The notes under the pieces: model-generated
Told to the model about the DNA's origin: nothing
What the model saw: only the letters and a program-made list of their open reading frames with translations
Databases searched by the model: none
Shown: piece after piece, positions 1 through 8,818 of the stretch
Layout: every line of letters starts with the position of its first letter
How positions within the stretch are numbered: position 1 is the first letter of the stretch
From: CAWUKT01 sp041565275
Lineage (GTDB): Bacteria; Bacteroidota; Bacteroidia; J057; JADKCL01
Reading direction: 5' to 3'
NCBI GenBank assembly: GCA_041565275.1
Contig: JBFGVE010000008.1
Coordinates: 1 to 44,004, forward strand
Length of the DNA stretch: 44,004 bases
Program-made: the position numbers and the translations under genes

Positions 1-350
1 TAACCAATTTCAAAGTCCGCACCAGCTACATTACCAGTAAGATAAACTCCCTCAGCGGCACATCCTGTAGAATCAGACGTTAAGGTATCAGGTGAGAAAG
101 AAATGAAAGTCGTAGAAGGCCCAAAAATAGCAAATAAAAAAAAACTTGTATTGCTTTCGGCTCCTTGAATAGCTCCAACTACGCCACCTCCTATACATAA
201 AGTGGTATGTATAGTGTAGTTGATTCCATCATATGTAATGCTATCAAGAGCAAAACTAGAAATATCACATGCCTTGACAGGATTATGCGAGACAATCGCA
301 AAAGTAAAACTAACTAGTAGCGAGGCAAGTAACTTGTAAAAAACTTTCAT
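1..350 (-). CDS. Secreted protein of unknown function, truncated by window edge
   Basis: I do not recognise this family. Reading the minus strand from an ATG at about 350, an open frame runs without a stop to the window edge, giving about 116 residues. It begins with a basic residue and a hydrophobic stretch (MKVFYKLLASLLVSFTFAIV), which fits a signal peptide for export. The mature part has scattered cysteines (C28, C52, C97), a GGG turn and many Ser/Thr/Asp residues, as seen in adhesin-like surface proteins of Bacteroidota. A plausible promoter lies just upstream (376-402). The C-terminus is outside the window, so a T9SS sorting domain cannot be tested. The start could be off by one or two bases in my counting. 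Confidence 0.6.
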   Translation of the reverse strand, partial: MKVFYKLLASLLVSFTFAIVSHNPVKACDISSFALDSITYDGINYTIHTTLCIGGGVVGAIQGAESNTSFFLFAIFGPSTTFISFSPDTLTSDSTGCAAEGVYLTGNVAGADFEIG

Positions 351-375
351 CTCAAGCATAATTCAATTTAGTTTC

Positions 376-402
376 GAAATATAACCTTTTTTGCCTTTTC
401 AA
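376..402 (-). promoter_or_regulatory. Putative Bacteroidota-type promoter for the edge gene
   Basis: On the minus strand a TTG (402-400) is followed 16 nt later by TATATTTC (383-376), one mismatch from the Bacteroidota -7 consensus TAnnTTTG. It sits about 25 nt upstream of the ATG at 350. The spacing is slightly short, so this is a candidate only. Confidence 0.4.
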
Positions 403-489
403 CAATAGCTTTCCATAAATCCAAGGATAAATCTGGATTAACCAATCAATTCAGAACCTGTTTAGGAGGTTTATTCAGGAAGAAGAAGC

Positions 490-2967
490 TTAAAAAACGT
501 ATTTCCACTGCAGGGTAAAGTTCCTTTGCTCAGAAATGAGGCCAGGCAATTGGATATATTCTTCATTGAACGCATTTTCGATGTTTAAGGAGAGCTTCAT
601 TCCATCAATGACCTCAACACCTACTATGAAGTCAACCACCGTGAACCCCCCGGGGTGTGATTTCACAAAATCAGCAGATCCAGGGATAGCAATGAATAAA
701 AATTGGTCAACGCTCTTGATCTCACTCTTGTAGCGGTAGTTACCAGTCAAAGAGATTTTATTGTACCCAACGGTAGCACTGAAGCGGTTTACCCATGTTG
801 ATCGATACTTCAGAAAGACGGGATTGTCTGTGCGTGCCCGCGGATCATCAGGCGGAAGGTTGTAAGTAATATACATACCGAATGCTTCTGCGGTGAAGGG
901 AGCATCTTGTGGTCCAAGAGTATTGAGGAGGTCCACCAACTTGGTAGAGTCTTCAATTCCATTCAGGTTCACCGGGTCGATCCAGGTAACTCCACCATTA
1001 ATATTGAAGAAAAAGTTGTCAAAGCCTACCTCGAAGAAAGAGGTCGCTTCAATACCCATGATCCGGGCATCTGCCACATTACGGGCCTGGAAAATCGGTG
1101 GAGGAGGAGGAAAAACTGCAGTTTCAGGTGGCTTGACCCCAAATTCAACCATGTTGTTGAAGTCCATCACAAATCCTGCCAAATCAACAAATCCTGCGAG
1201 ATACTTTTTCTTATTGGTTGGACTGACGAACCTCAGGCCCTGGCGGATGCCAACCTCAGCGGACCAACCCTTTTCTACCTGGATTTCTGGATTCGGATCG
1301 ATCACCAATCCTCCGGCAGCAGTAGAGGTAAATCGCTCTGCAATGGAAGGAGAGCGAAAAGCCTGCCCAAAAGATGCACGGACATTGGTCCCCTTGCGGA
1401 TCTCGTAATTGGCACCTGCACGTAAAATTGGGGAGGATTCTCTAATAGACCCATCGATCAGGAAGTGATCATAGCGAGCTCCGAAGGTCAGGTTCAGCTT
1501 ATCTGTAGCTGCAATGTCGGCCTGGATATATGCCGCTAAGTTCCTGCTTTTGTGAGAGCCGGGATCGTCATCAAGGCTATCAATGGAGCCACCGTAGAGG
1601 CTGTCGCCATTGACAAAGCTAAGGGTTGCAGTACCCCCTGCAACCAGGGTAATACGGTCATCCCAAAATTGACGGGTGTATTGGTAATCATTGTACCAGA
1701 GAGTATTTAAACTGGATTGCTGGGTGTCATTGATGTTTGAAGACCGCATGACGCGAGAGCGAAATACGTGAACCTGGCCGTTTTTGGTCAGGTATTTGAC
1801 AGAGGGGTCAACCGTAAACCTTTGGATCAGTTGACGGCGTGTGGTTTGGTCACCAGTGAGAGCTCCGGCCGAAGAATATGAATTAGAAGAACCAAACGGA
1901 GTAACTGAGGTGTCCGGGAGGTAGCTATCCCAAAACAGGAAGGTCGTACTGGAATCAACACGGTAGCTTCCATTTAACCCAATTGTCAGACCGGGGATTG
2001 ATTTAGTTCGCCATTTGGTCATTGCCATCAAGCGCCCATTTATCTCCGGCGTATTGGCCCGCCACCCACTGGAACGCCAGAAATCACCAAGTAAGGTGAT
2101 ATCTTGCATCCCAATTTTTCTGGTGTGGAAGAGGTGAATACCATAGGTAGTGGCCATTTTGCTGCCGTCCCAATCCAACCGGGGGTCGGCAGGAGGGCCG
2201 TGCAATTGGCCTCTCAGACGGATGGAGGTCTTCGGCTTACGAGGAGCATCCGCAGTCAAAACGTTGATAACTCCTCCCAAAGCGGAGGATCCATAGAGAA
2301 CAGAAGCAGCACCTTTCTGGATCTCAATCTGACTGATATTATCAGTGGGGATTAGATCAAACTGGGCAAAAGATGCATCAGGAGACAAAAGCGGAAGTCC
2401 GTCCAGCATCACCATTACCCTGGAGCCCACCCCGTAGGCATAGCCACTGGAACCACGAATATTGGGCTGACCATCTATGATATCAACACCGGAACCCATT
2501 TGCAAAGCATCTTCAATGTTGCCGGAAGCCTGAAGATCAACTTTGGAAGGGTTGATTATTTCCATCGATCCAACTACATCTTCAAGATTCTGAACGTGGC
2601 GACCAGCAGTTATCACTTGGTCACCCATGATGATACCTGTATTTTCACCGAAAACCATGTCGATGGTGTAATCTTTCTGGTTGGGCAGAGTAACTACTTT
2701 GACAACGGTATCGTTTTGCCCGAAGTACCTGAACAAGACACGGATCGTGTCAATTCTTTTGGTAGAAAAAAAGAAAGCGCCATTTTCATCAGTATTTCCT
2801 CCGTTTACAGTCCCAATCACCTGGACGGTGGCACCAACAACCTTGGTTTCACCATCTTCTTCAAAGACATGCCCACTGATAGTAACGTTCTGGGCCAGGA
2901 GACCACCATTCCATATCAGAGTCAATCCACTGAACAAAGCTCCGATAAGCAGTTTATATCCTCTCAA
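490..2967 (-). CDS. TonB-dependent outer-membrane receptor
   Basis: An 825-residue outer-membrane active transporter. A signal peptide (about 1-25) precedes a carboxypeptidase-regulatory-like beta-sandwich (about 28-110). A plug domain follows (about 120-240), with the typical NIRGSSGY, VMVMLDGLPL and IEIQKGAASVLYGSSALGGVINV segments. A 22-strand-type barrel fills the rest, with the usual FGARYDHF and ASFGQAFRSPS strands, and the chain ends in an aromatic residue (WKYVF). The start overlaps the stop of the upstream T9SS cargo gene by 4 nt (ATGA), so the two are probably translationally coupled and may share a substrate. Nothing in the sequence identifies the ligand; siderophore, cobalamin or a metal chelate are all possible. 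Family call is firm, substrate unknown. Confidence 0.95.
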   Translation of the reverse strand: MRGYKLLIGALFSGLTLIWNGGLLAQNVTISGHVFEEDGETKVVGATVQVIGTVNGGNTDENGAFFFSTKRIDTIRVLFRYFGQNDTVVKVVTLPNQKDYTIDMVFGENTGIIMGDQVITAGRHVQNLEDVVGSMEIINPSKVDLQASGNIEDALQMGSGVDIIDGQPNIRGSSGYAYGVGSRVMVMLDGLPLLSPDASFAQFDLIPTDNISQIEIQKGAASVLYGSSALGGVINVLTADAPRKPKTSIRLRGQLHGPPADPRLDWDGSKMATTYGIHLFHTRKIGMQDITLLGDFWRSSGWRANTPEINGRLMAMTKWRTKSIPGLTIGLNGSYRVDSSTTFLFWDSYLPDTSVTPFGSSNSYSSAGALTGDQTTRRQLIQRFTVDPSVKYLTKNGQVHVFRSRVMRSSNINDTQQSSLNTLWYNDYQYTRQFWDDRITLVAGGTATLSFVNGDSLYGGSIDSLDDDPGSHKSRNLAAYIQADIAATDKLNLTFGARYDHFLIDGSIRESSPILRAGANYEIRKGTNVRASFGQAFRSPSIAERFTSTAAGGLVIDPNPEIQVEKGWSAEVGIRQGLRFVSPTNKKKYLAGFVDLAGFVMDFNNMVEFGVKPPETAVFPPPPPIFQARNVADARIMGIEATSFFEVGFDNFFFNINGGVTWIDPVNLNGIEDSTKLVDLLNTLGPQDAPFTAEAFGMYITYNLPPDDPRARTDNPVFLKYRSTWVNRFSATVGYNKISLTGNYRYKSEIKSVDQFLFIAIPGSADFVKSHPGGFTVVDFIVGVEVIDGMKLSLNIENAFNEEYIQLPGLISEQRNFTLQWKYVF

Positions 2968-3746
2968 TGGACTGAAAGTATCTTTTGGGTCTTCCTGAAC
3001 TGACCATTGTTTAACTCGATCCGAGCAAAATACATACCTGCAGGATGTTCAGACGCATTGAAGCGGTAATTGTACTTTCCGATTGCATCTTTTTCGTCAG
3101 CCAACAGCGCAATCTCCCGACCTTGAAGGTCGTGGATGCTGACCCGCACATCGCTGTAGTCAACCAACCGGAAGCTGATATTGGATAAGAAAGAGGTAGG
3201 ATTAGGACTCACCGTGAGACCAAGATTGGAGAGTAATGGATCTCCGGCGGATACACTTGGGGAAACACGGTAATAAATAGGGATTGAATCTACGGCCGAC
3301 TGTGGACCCCCAAATGGGACAGTGACCCAGCCCTCTCCTACCACAACGATGGAATCCCAGGCTGGATAAATTGAATTTGCTTGGGTAGGAGTTCCCGTTA
3401 CAACTGCACACCCACGGGTCAACTGGGCAGATGAAGTGTAATAAGTACAATTGTTTTGATTCTGGTCGCAATCCCACGACAACCAAGATGGTTCGAACAG
3501 CAATTGATTAACAATAAAACTGTCGAATTCCAACGTAAAACCAAAGATCACGGTATCTGATGGGAATACGAAATGAACAACTTCATTTACCGCAGCCCCG
3601 ACGGTCATATCAGGGAGTGTATCACTTGGGTAAATGCCAGATGAAGTGTACTGAGAATCCGGGGAACAAGTCTGAGCACTTATTTGAGGGGTGTTCATCA
3701 AACAGGCAACCACGAGGAAAAGGAGAGATAGTAGATTATTTTTCAT
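2964..3746 (-). CDS. Secreted protein with T9SS type A sorting domain
   Basis: A 260-residue exported protein. Residues 1-25 are a signal peptide ending near ISAQT. The middle (about 26-170) is a beta-rich, Cys-containing domain I cannot assign. The last ~80 residues form a T9SS type A sorting domain: the LTVSPNPTS motif, then VRVSIHDLQGREI, then AGMYFARIELNNGQFRKTQKI. It should therefore cross the outer membrane through the type IX machinery and be surface-attached or released. It is the first gene of a two-gene unit whose second gene is a TonB-dependent receptor with a 4-nt overlap, which suggests that it captures or processes the receptor's ligand. A -7 promoter element lies 47 nt upstream. 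Confidence 0.88.
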   Translation of the reverse strand: MKNNLLSLLFLVVACLMNTPQISAQTCSPDSQYTSSGIYPSDTLPDMTVGAAVNEVVHFVFPSDTVIFGFTLEFDSFIVNQLLFEPSWLSWDCDQNQNNCTYYTSSAQLTRGCAVVTGTPTQANSIYPAWDSIVVVGEGWVTVPFGGPQSAVDSIPIYYRVSPSVSAGDPLLSNLGLTVSPNPTSFLSNISFRLVDYSDVRVSIHDLQGREIALLADEKDAIGKYNYRFNASEHPAGMYFARIELNNGQFRKTQKILSVH

Positions 3747-3792
3747 GCCAAAATATCTTTGAAAGCTGTGATTGACGAAGTAAACTTACTAT

Positions 3793-3800
3793 CAAATATA
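3793..3800 (-). promoter_or_regulatory. Putative -7 promoter element for the T9SS cargo/TonB receptor operon
   Basis: The minus strand reads TATATTTG, an exact match to TAnnTTTG, 46 nt upstream of the ATG at 3746. No clear -33 TTTG is seen at the expected distance. The divergent bcp gene starts at 3908, so the 161-nt gap must carry promoters for both directions. Confidence 0.45.
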
Positions 3801-3907
3801 GAACTAATTTCTGGAAAATCTAACATCCTCATAGTACGCACAGTTCCGTAAGGATCTAAACCATTCACCAATATCTGGGGTTATTATTTATAAATAAACA
3901 TTAAAGC

Positions 3908-4378
3908 ATGTTACCTGTAGGAAGGGAAGCCCCCGATTTTACACTCGTCGATTCAAAAGGAGTAGCGTTTTCTACTTCCCAACTCTTTGGCCGCAGATCC
4001 GTTGTACTGTATTTTTATCCAAAAGATTTTTCCCCGGGTTGCACCAAAGAAGCCTGTACATTCAGGGATGCCTATGAAGATTTTCTAGAATTAGGTGCTG
4101 AGGTAGTGGGAATTAGTACTGATTCGGTTGAGTCGCATGAGAAATTTGCGAAGAAGAAGGGTCTGCCTTTTATTTTGTTATCTGATCCTGAAGGAAGGGT
4201 GCACAAGCTCTACGATGTCTCTCCCACCCTGTTCGGACTTCTTCCCGGTAGGGTAACCTATGTCATTGATAACAACGGGGTGATTGTAAACGCGTTTCAA
4301 TCTCAGATCAACGTCACTCGCCATGTTAATGAAGCCTTGAAAATGTTGCGATCAGTGACTTCCAAGGGGGCCAGCTGA
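3908..4378 (+). CDS. bcp: Thioredoxin-dependent thiol peroxidase, Bcp/PrxQ family
   Basis: A 156-residue cytosolic peroxiredoxin that reduces hydrogen peroxide and organic hydroperoxides using thioredoxin. The active-site segment YPKDFSPGCTKEACTFRD holds the peroxidatic Cys45 and a resolving Cys50 five residues later, the spacing typical of atypical two-cysteine Bcp/PrxQ enzymes. Family-typical VVGISTDSVESHEKFAKK and FILLSDPEGRVHKLYDV follow. Length is normal. It is a single-gene unit divergent from the TonB receptor operon and convergent with the CoA-transferase gene. It is a different subfamily from the broken AhpC-type peroxiredoxin at 22250, so the intact Bcp may cover part of the lost function. 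Confidence 0.95.
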   Translation: MLPVGREAPDFTLVDSKGVAFSTSQLFGRRSVVLYFYPKDFSPGCTKEACTFRDAYEDFLELGAEVVGISTDSVESHEKFAKKKGLPFILLSDPEGRVHKLYDVSPTLFGLLPGRVTYVIDNNGVIVNAFQSQINVTRHVNEALKMLRSVTSKGAS

Positions 4379-4389
4379 GTTCTTGAACT

Positions 4390-5565
4390 TCAACAAAGAA
4401 TACCGTCTTTTTTCAACTGCATGATCTGAACCTCATCGTACCCGATGACTTCCTTCAGGATGCTTTTGCCTGCATTTCCCAGGTGGGGTGGCTTTGAAAG
4501 AGGAAGTGGTTCTCCAATCCCTTGCAGAGCCAAGGACCTTACCCCCTTCCATCCCACTTTTTCAAAAAGCATTTTTCTGGCGCCGTCCTCCCCAAACACC
4601 TCCTTCATATTCTTTACCGCTCCGGCAGGAACCTTTTGCAAGTTCAATTCCGTCAGGAGTTTGTCGCGATTCCATTTTCCGATCACTCCTTGCAGAAGCA
4701 GCTTGATCTCATCCCTAAACCGGACCCGACTTGCTGCCTTCTGAAACCGGTCATCTGACACCCATTCAGAATGCCCCAAAACCTCGCACAGCCTTTTAAA
4801 CTGCCAGTCATTACCAACTGCCAGGACTATGCCTTCGTTTTCCAGACAATAGAAAATAGTTCCATAAGGAACAATATTGGGATGATCAGAGCCTGTTGGC
4901 TTCGGGATATGACCAGCTACCAACCAATTGGTAGCTTGGTTAGCAAGGGAAGCAATCCCAGCCTGGTACAGAGAAGTGGAAACATGACGCCCTTTGCCAG
5001 TGTGTACCCGTTCCAGCAGCGCAAGCAATACACCTTCTTTTAAATGATGGGCGGCCAATACGTCCATCAGTGCCACCGGCATCTTGACAGGTCCACTTTC
5101 CGAACTCCCATTCATAAAGGTAAATCCAGTTTCAGCCTGAATGACGGCATCGAATCCAGCCCTGGGATCATGGGGCCCATATGCAGTAAGGCTTGCATAA
5201 ATGAGCTTGGGATTGAGCATCATCAAAGTTTCGGCATCCATTCCCAACTTCTTTCCATCTCCTGGTTTATAACTGGCAAGCACAATATCCGCCTTCTCAA
5301 CCAATCGGTAGACAACCTCTTTTCCCTCCTGAGACCTGAGATCCAAACCGATGGACTCTTTTCCCCAGTTGACAGCGGAAAAATAAGCAGACCGGTCCTC
5401 GGACAAATCTTCCGATGGGAGTTTCCAGGCTCGAGTGATATCACCACCTTTAAGGTGAAATTCGACCTTGATCACACGAGCACCAAGTTCTGCCAACCAC
5501 ATTCCCACTGCAGGCCCGGCCAGCACACTTGCAAGCTCCACTACAAGGTGACCTTTGAGGATCAT
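4390..5565 (-). CDS. CaiB/BaiF family (type III) CoA-transferase
   Basis: A 391-residue cytosolic enzyme of the family III CoA-transferases, which move CoA between carboxylic acids through a covalent aspartyl-CoA intermediate. The N-terminal GHLVVELASVLAGPAVGMWLAELGARVIKVE segment is the family's nucleotide-binding start. YGPHDPRAGFDAVIQAETGF is the usual core, and Asp168 in VALMDVLAAHH aligns with the catalytic Asp of formyl-CoA transferase. The acyl substrate cannot be read from sequence. Its ATG overlaps the stop of the upstream DUF5777 gene by 4 nt, so it is the last gene of a three-gene unit with no obvious shared function. The downstream neighbour bcp is convergent, with only 11 nt between stops. 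Confidence 0.92.
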   Translation of the reverse strand: MILKGHLVVELASVLAGPAVGMWLAELGARVIKVEFHLKGGDITRAWKLPSEDLSEDRSAYFSAVNWGKESIGLDLRSQEGKEVVYRLVEKADIVLASYKPGDGKKLGMDAETLMMLNPKLIYASLTAYGPHDPRAGFDAVIQAETGFTFMNGSSESGPVKMPVALMDVLAAHHLKEGVLLALLERVHTGKGRHVSTSLYQAGIASLANQATNWLVAGHIPKPTGSDHPNIVPYGTIFYCLENEGIVLAVGNDWQFKRLCEVLGHSEWVSDDRFQKAASRVRFRDEIKLLLQGVIGKWNRDKLLTELNLQKVPAGAVKNMKEVFGEDGARKMLFEKVGWKGVRSLALQGIGEPLPLSKPPHLGNAGKSILKEVIGYDEVQIMQLKKDGILC

Positions 5566-6425
5566 AGCCAGAACTTACGGGAAATATTGAAGCCAATTCT
5601 GAAGTCGCCATCAAGCCACTTGGAAAAGGTATAGGGGAGGGCAAAAACTTCATTGATCGGGTCCGAATTGGTCAGGCAGATCTGGAAAACGTGTCCACCG
5701 GTTACGATGTCGAGCCCTATGGATGCACTGTTGGTACGATTGGGATCATTCTCGCCGGAATTAACAGTGACAGCATTGGAAGTAACGATATAGGTATACT
5801 CACCGCTTATTCCCAACCGCTTGTTGATCTTGAACTGCACCAAGGCAGATACTCCAAAAATACTATTTGCGTCCGAAGTGAGATTGACCAGATTCCTGTG
5901 GATGAAGGTTGGAGCGACTTGTACAGACAAACGCTCACTAATCTTGCGGGAGAGCATCAATTGACTGATATAACTCAACCGGTTAGCAAAAGGATCATAA
6001 AGTCTAACAGGACTATCGGGATCGTCCCTGAGAGAAACCATATTTGCCCTGCTGTAGACTGATAATGTCAGTGGCATGCCATTACCAGTTGTTTGCTTAA
6101 GAATATTGTATTTTACGAACCCATTGAATGTCTTATTCCATCCGTCCCGCGCCACTCCGATCATGAGATCATCAGTGAGGCCATAATCAAAAGCGAGGGA
6201 AATGTTAGCAGGACCATCTAGCCCGATCAGGTTGTACAGGCCTGAGCTAACCGGACCAAAACGATGAGAAATCCGGTAGGCGAGGACTTTCTTGCCGACT
6301 TGAGAACTGGTCATCAGGTTAACGGCACGGGTACCGTAAAAGGCATCCCGAATCGGCTGGTCGTCTTGAGCTTGTAATCCTGAAGCAGCAAAAAGTATAA
6401 GAAGGGTAATTAAGTGTCGTTTCAT
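5562..6425 (-). CDS. DUF5777 family beta-barrel protein
   Basis: A 287-residue exported protein with a signal peptide (MKRHLITLLILFAASGLQAQ). The mature chain is composed of amphipathic beta strands: YRISHRFGPVSS, NISLAFDYGLTDDLMIGVARD, WNKTFNGFVKYNIL. This pattern, including the HRFG and TDD turns, is what I know from DUF5777 proteins of Bacteroidota, which are predicted outer-membrane barrels often encoded beside small c-type cytochrome proteins. The upstream gene here is such a cytochrome-like lipoprotein, 69 nt away. The downstream CoA-transferase overlaps by 4 nt. Role unknown; an electron-transfer or respiration-linked role is inferred only from the usual neighbourhood. Confidence 0.8.
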   Translation of the reverse strand: MKRHLITLLILFAASGLQAQDDQPIRDAFYGTRAVNLMTSSQVGKKVLAYRISHRFGPVSSGLYNLIGLDGPANISLAFDYGLTDDLMIGVARDGWNKTFNGFVKYNILKQTTGNGMPLTLSVYSRANMVSLRDDPDSPVRLYDPFANRLSYISQLMLSRKISERLSVQVAPTFIHRNLVNLTSDANSIFGVSALVQFKINKRLGISGEYTYIVTSNAVTVNSGENDPNRTNSASIGLDIVTGGHVFQICLTNSDPINEVFALPYTFSKWLDGDFRIGFNISRKFWL

Positions 6426-6494
6426 CGGAAAGGATCAAGTTCTTGCAGGTAGTCTTTGTATGTATACAAGAGAAAACAAGTAATGAAGGAGGGA

Positions 6495-6887
6495 TCAGTT
6501 GTCGGGAGCACCTGCATCTACCCATGATTCAATGGCAATTTTTTCACATTGGCCAAGTACAAGAGGCCCTGTACTGTAGGATGGAGGCATTCCACCACCT
6601 TCCAAAACTGCCCGGGCCACTAGGCTACCATCCTCAGCTTTCAATTTCAAGGAACTGTAATTGGTCCAGTCACCATCAGGAGCTGCCTCACCGTGGCAGG
6701 ACCGATCATTGCGCTCGTCAAAATCCTGGGAGCAATACTTTGTGACAATAGGAACAATATCCACGGCATAAGAAATACTGCTTGTATCGCAGAGTTCAGT
6801 CTCTTCAATGCTGGTGGAAGTACAGGCTCCCCAAAAAATAGATAAACCCAAATGGAGAAGGATGTAAGGTGGCTTAAAGATTTTCAT
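6495..6887 (-). CDS. Small lipoprotein, divergent c-type cytochrome-like domain
   Basis: A 130-residue lipoprotein: hydrophobic signal (about 8-20) followed by a lipobox-like WGAC, lipid attachment at Cys22. The body resembles the small cytochrome c domains found in Bacteroidota, with YAVDIVPIVTKYC, a CH pair, then GGGMPPS (possible Met100 axial ligand) and a closing IESWVDAGAPDN. The haem-binding pair is unusual: Cys52 and Cys64-His65 are separated by 11 residues (a CX11CH arrangement) rather than the normal two to four. Whether haem is attached is therefore uncertain. It is the first gene of a unit with the DUF5777 barrel protein and a CoA-transferase. Alternative: a degenerate, haem-free relative. 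Confidence 0.7.
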   Translation of the reverse strand: MKIFKPPYILLHLGLSIFWGACTSTSIEETELCDTSSISYAVDIVPIVTKYCSQDFDERNDRSCHGEAAPDGDWTNYSSLKLKAEDGSLVARAVLEGGGMPPSYSTGPLVLGQCEKIAIESWVDAGAPDN

Positions 6888-6986
6888 GGAATATATCGCT
6901 GTTGATTCGGGACCGACAGATCGGGAATAAAACTAAGAAAAACCCTTATAAAGGACAAACGGCTCCTTTAAGCGTGTAGATTTTAT

Positions 6987-6994
6987 TATATTTG
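6987..6994 (+). promoter_or_regulatory. Putative -7 promoter element for fbp
   Basis: TATATTTG is an exact TAnnTTTG match, 20 nt upstream of the GTG start at 7015, implying a short leader of about 15 nt. The -33 region is weak (CTTTA at about 6966-6970). Confidence 0.45.
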
Positions 6995-7014
6995 TCTGAA
7001 AGTAGATTTTTATT

Positions 7015-8052
7015 GTGAAGTCATCTTCAAGAAAAATCATAACGCTTGAGCAGTATATCATCGAATCTGAACAGCAGTTCCCATTCGCGACCGGGGACTT
7101 TTCTCAATTGCTAAGGGACATTGGATTAGCTGCCAAGATTGTCAACAGGGAAGTCAACAAGGCAGGACTCGTTGATATTCTGGGTTTTACAGGAGATGTC
7201 AATGTGCAGGGAGAAAAAGTTCAAAAGCTCGATATGTTTGCTCACGAGACTTTCGTAGAGACCCTGTCGGTAGGTGGTAAAGTTTGTGTGATCGGGTCAG
7301 AAGAGAACGATGAGGTCATCCCTGTTGATAATCCTCAGAGCCAGGGTGCACAATATGTAGTTCTTTTTGACCCGCTTGATGGCTCATCTAACATTGATGT
7401 GAATGTCTCGATCGGTACTATTTTTTCTATTCTTGTTCGTAGAAGCCCCACCGGGCAGCCAGGTACCATGGCCGATTGCCTCCAGAAAGGTACAAAGCAG
7501 ATTGCTGCGGGATATGTAATTTATGGGTCTAGTACAATGCTGGTCTACACTACTGGCAATGGAGTCAATGGTTTTACCCTGGATCCATCCATTGGTGAGT
7601 TCCTATTGTCTCATCAGGGAATAAGAGTCCCCGATACCTGTAGCATCTATTCCCTTAACGAGGGCAATTACCGCCGCTTTGAACCGGGACTAAAAGAATA
7701 CCTTCGTCACATCAAGGGAAAGTACGACCCCACTGTACGTCCTTATTCTGCCCGTTACATAGGTTCTCTGGTAGCGGACTTCCACCGAAATCTTCTCCGG
7801 GGAGGAGTATTTATTTACCCAGCTTTTGTGAAGAATCCCGATGGAAAACTAAGGCTCCTTTATGAAGCAAACCCAATGGCATTTTTGATAGAGCAAGCGG
7901 GAGGGGTTGCAACCAACGGAAAAGAAAGAATACTTGAACTTGAACCAGAGACCCTTCACCAGCGTACGCCACTGTACATGGGTAATGAATTCGAAATCAA
8001 TTTGATACACTATTATTTGGATAAATTCGCCATCCAAAAAGAGCTTAATTAA
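7015..8052 (+). CDS. fbp: Class I fructose-1,6-bisphosphatase
   Basis: A 345-residue cytosolic enzyme that hydrolyses fructose 1,6-bisphosphate to fructose 6-phosphate in gluconeogenesis. Class I hallmarks are all present: the metal-binding GSEENDEV (about 95-101), the DPLDGSSN signature (119-126), GGVFIYPA, and the KLRLLYEANPMAFLIEQAGG substrate-binding segment near residue 280. Length fits the bacterial family. The start is GTG, preceded by a good -7 element and no earlier in-frame ATG. PspA and its paralogue follow 21 nt downstream on the same strand, so they may be co-transcribed as far as the terminator at 9433, although they are not metabolically related. Confidence 0.97.
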   Translation: MKSSSRKIITLEQYIIESEQQFPFATGDFSQLLRDIGLAAKIVNREVNKAGLVDILGFTGDVNVQGEKVQKLDMFAHETFVETLSVGGKVCVIGSEENDEVIPVDNPQSQGAQYVVLFDPLDGSSNIDVNVSIGTIFSILVRRSPTGQPGTMADCLQKGTKQIAAGYVIYGSSTMLVYTTGNGVNGFTLDPSIGEFLLSHQGIRVPDTCSIYSLNEGNYRRFEPGLKEYLRHIKGKYDPTVRPYSARYIGSLVADFHRNLLRGGVFIYPAFVKNPDGKLRLLYEANPMAFLIEQAGGVATNGKERILELEPETLHQRTPLYMGNEFEINLIHYYLDKFAIQKELN

Positions 8053-8073
8053 TCTGTTAAACACCATACGGCT

Positions 8074-8805
8074 ATGTGGAAACGTTTTGTACGCGCGATA
8101 AAAGCCCTTTTCGGGAGAGCAGTCAGCGCTATTGAAGACCCGAAACTCATCCTTGAGCAGAACATTCGAGAGATGAATGACCAGGTTCCTAAAATGAACC
8201 AAAGTATTGCTACTGTAAAGGCAAATGTGATCCTCCTGGAAAAAGAATTGAAGAGGTTACAGGTAGAACACAACGATTTAGTATCAAAAATGAAGGCTGC
8301 TATTCAGGCTGGCCGTGATGATATCGCGGCCAACTATGCTATGCGGCTTGAGTCGGTCAAGTCTCACATGGGACAAACTAAAGAGCAACATCTCATGGCA
8401 ATTTCTGCCTATGAAAAGTCCCTCGAAGTGAAAAAAGCTTTCATGCGTGAGAAAGAGAAAAAGATCACTGAGGCCAAGGAAGCTCTACGCGCTCATGAAC
8501 GTGCTAAGTGGCAGTCTCGAATCGCTGATACCATGGAGCAATTTGAAGTTGGTGGTGCGGATCAGACTCACGGGGAAATGATCGGTCGTCTCAACGAGCA
8601 GACTGCCCAAAGCGAGGCACGCATGGAAATAGCCCTGGAATCAGTTGATACCAGTACCTACCAAATGGAGGAAGAGGCTGAAAAGCTCCGCGCTCAAGAA
8701 CTGGTCAAACAGTTCAAGATGGAAATGGGTATGAAAGGTGGAAATGAGATCAGTACTCCCGGCGCTTCAACCGCCACTGATATGAACAAGGACGCGACTA
8801 CTTGA
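8074..8805 (+). CDS. PspA/IM30 family membrane-stress protein
   Basis: A 243-residue peripheral membrane protein of the phage-shock/IM30 (ESCRT-III-like) family. The N-terminal helix MWKRFVRAIKALFGRAVSAIEDPKLILEQNIREMND is the usual amphipathic membrane-binding start. A long charged coiled coil follows (about 40-165), then the ALRAHERAKWQSRIADTMEQF and RLNEQTAQSEARMEIALES segments. It should coat and stabilise stressed inner membrane. No pspF, pspB or pspC lies nearby, as is common outside Proteobacteria. Instead the next gene, 13 nt downstream, is a shorter protein homologous to its C-terminal half. It likely shares transcription with fbp upstream. Confidence 0.92.
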   Translation: MWKRFVRAIKALFGRAVSAIEDPKLILEQNIREMNDQVPKMNQSIATVKANVILLEKELKRLQVEHNDLVSKMKAAIQAGRDDIAANYAMRLESVKSHMGQTKEQHLMAISAYEKSLEVKKAFMREKEKKITEAKEALRAHERAKWQSRIADTMEQFEVGGADQTHGEMIGRLNEQTAQSEARMEIALESVDTSTYQMEEEAEKLRAQELVKQFKMEMGMKGGNEISTPGASTATDMNKDATT

Positions 8806-8818
8806 TAACCGCTATCCC

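Noticed and set aside
893..1425. Overlapping plus-strand frames of about 170 codons within the TonB receptor gene
   Set aside because: They are antisense shadows of a clear receptor gene, with no family signature.
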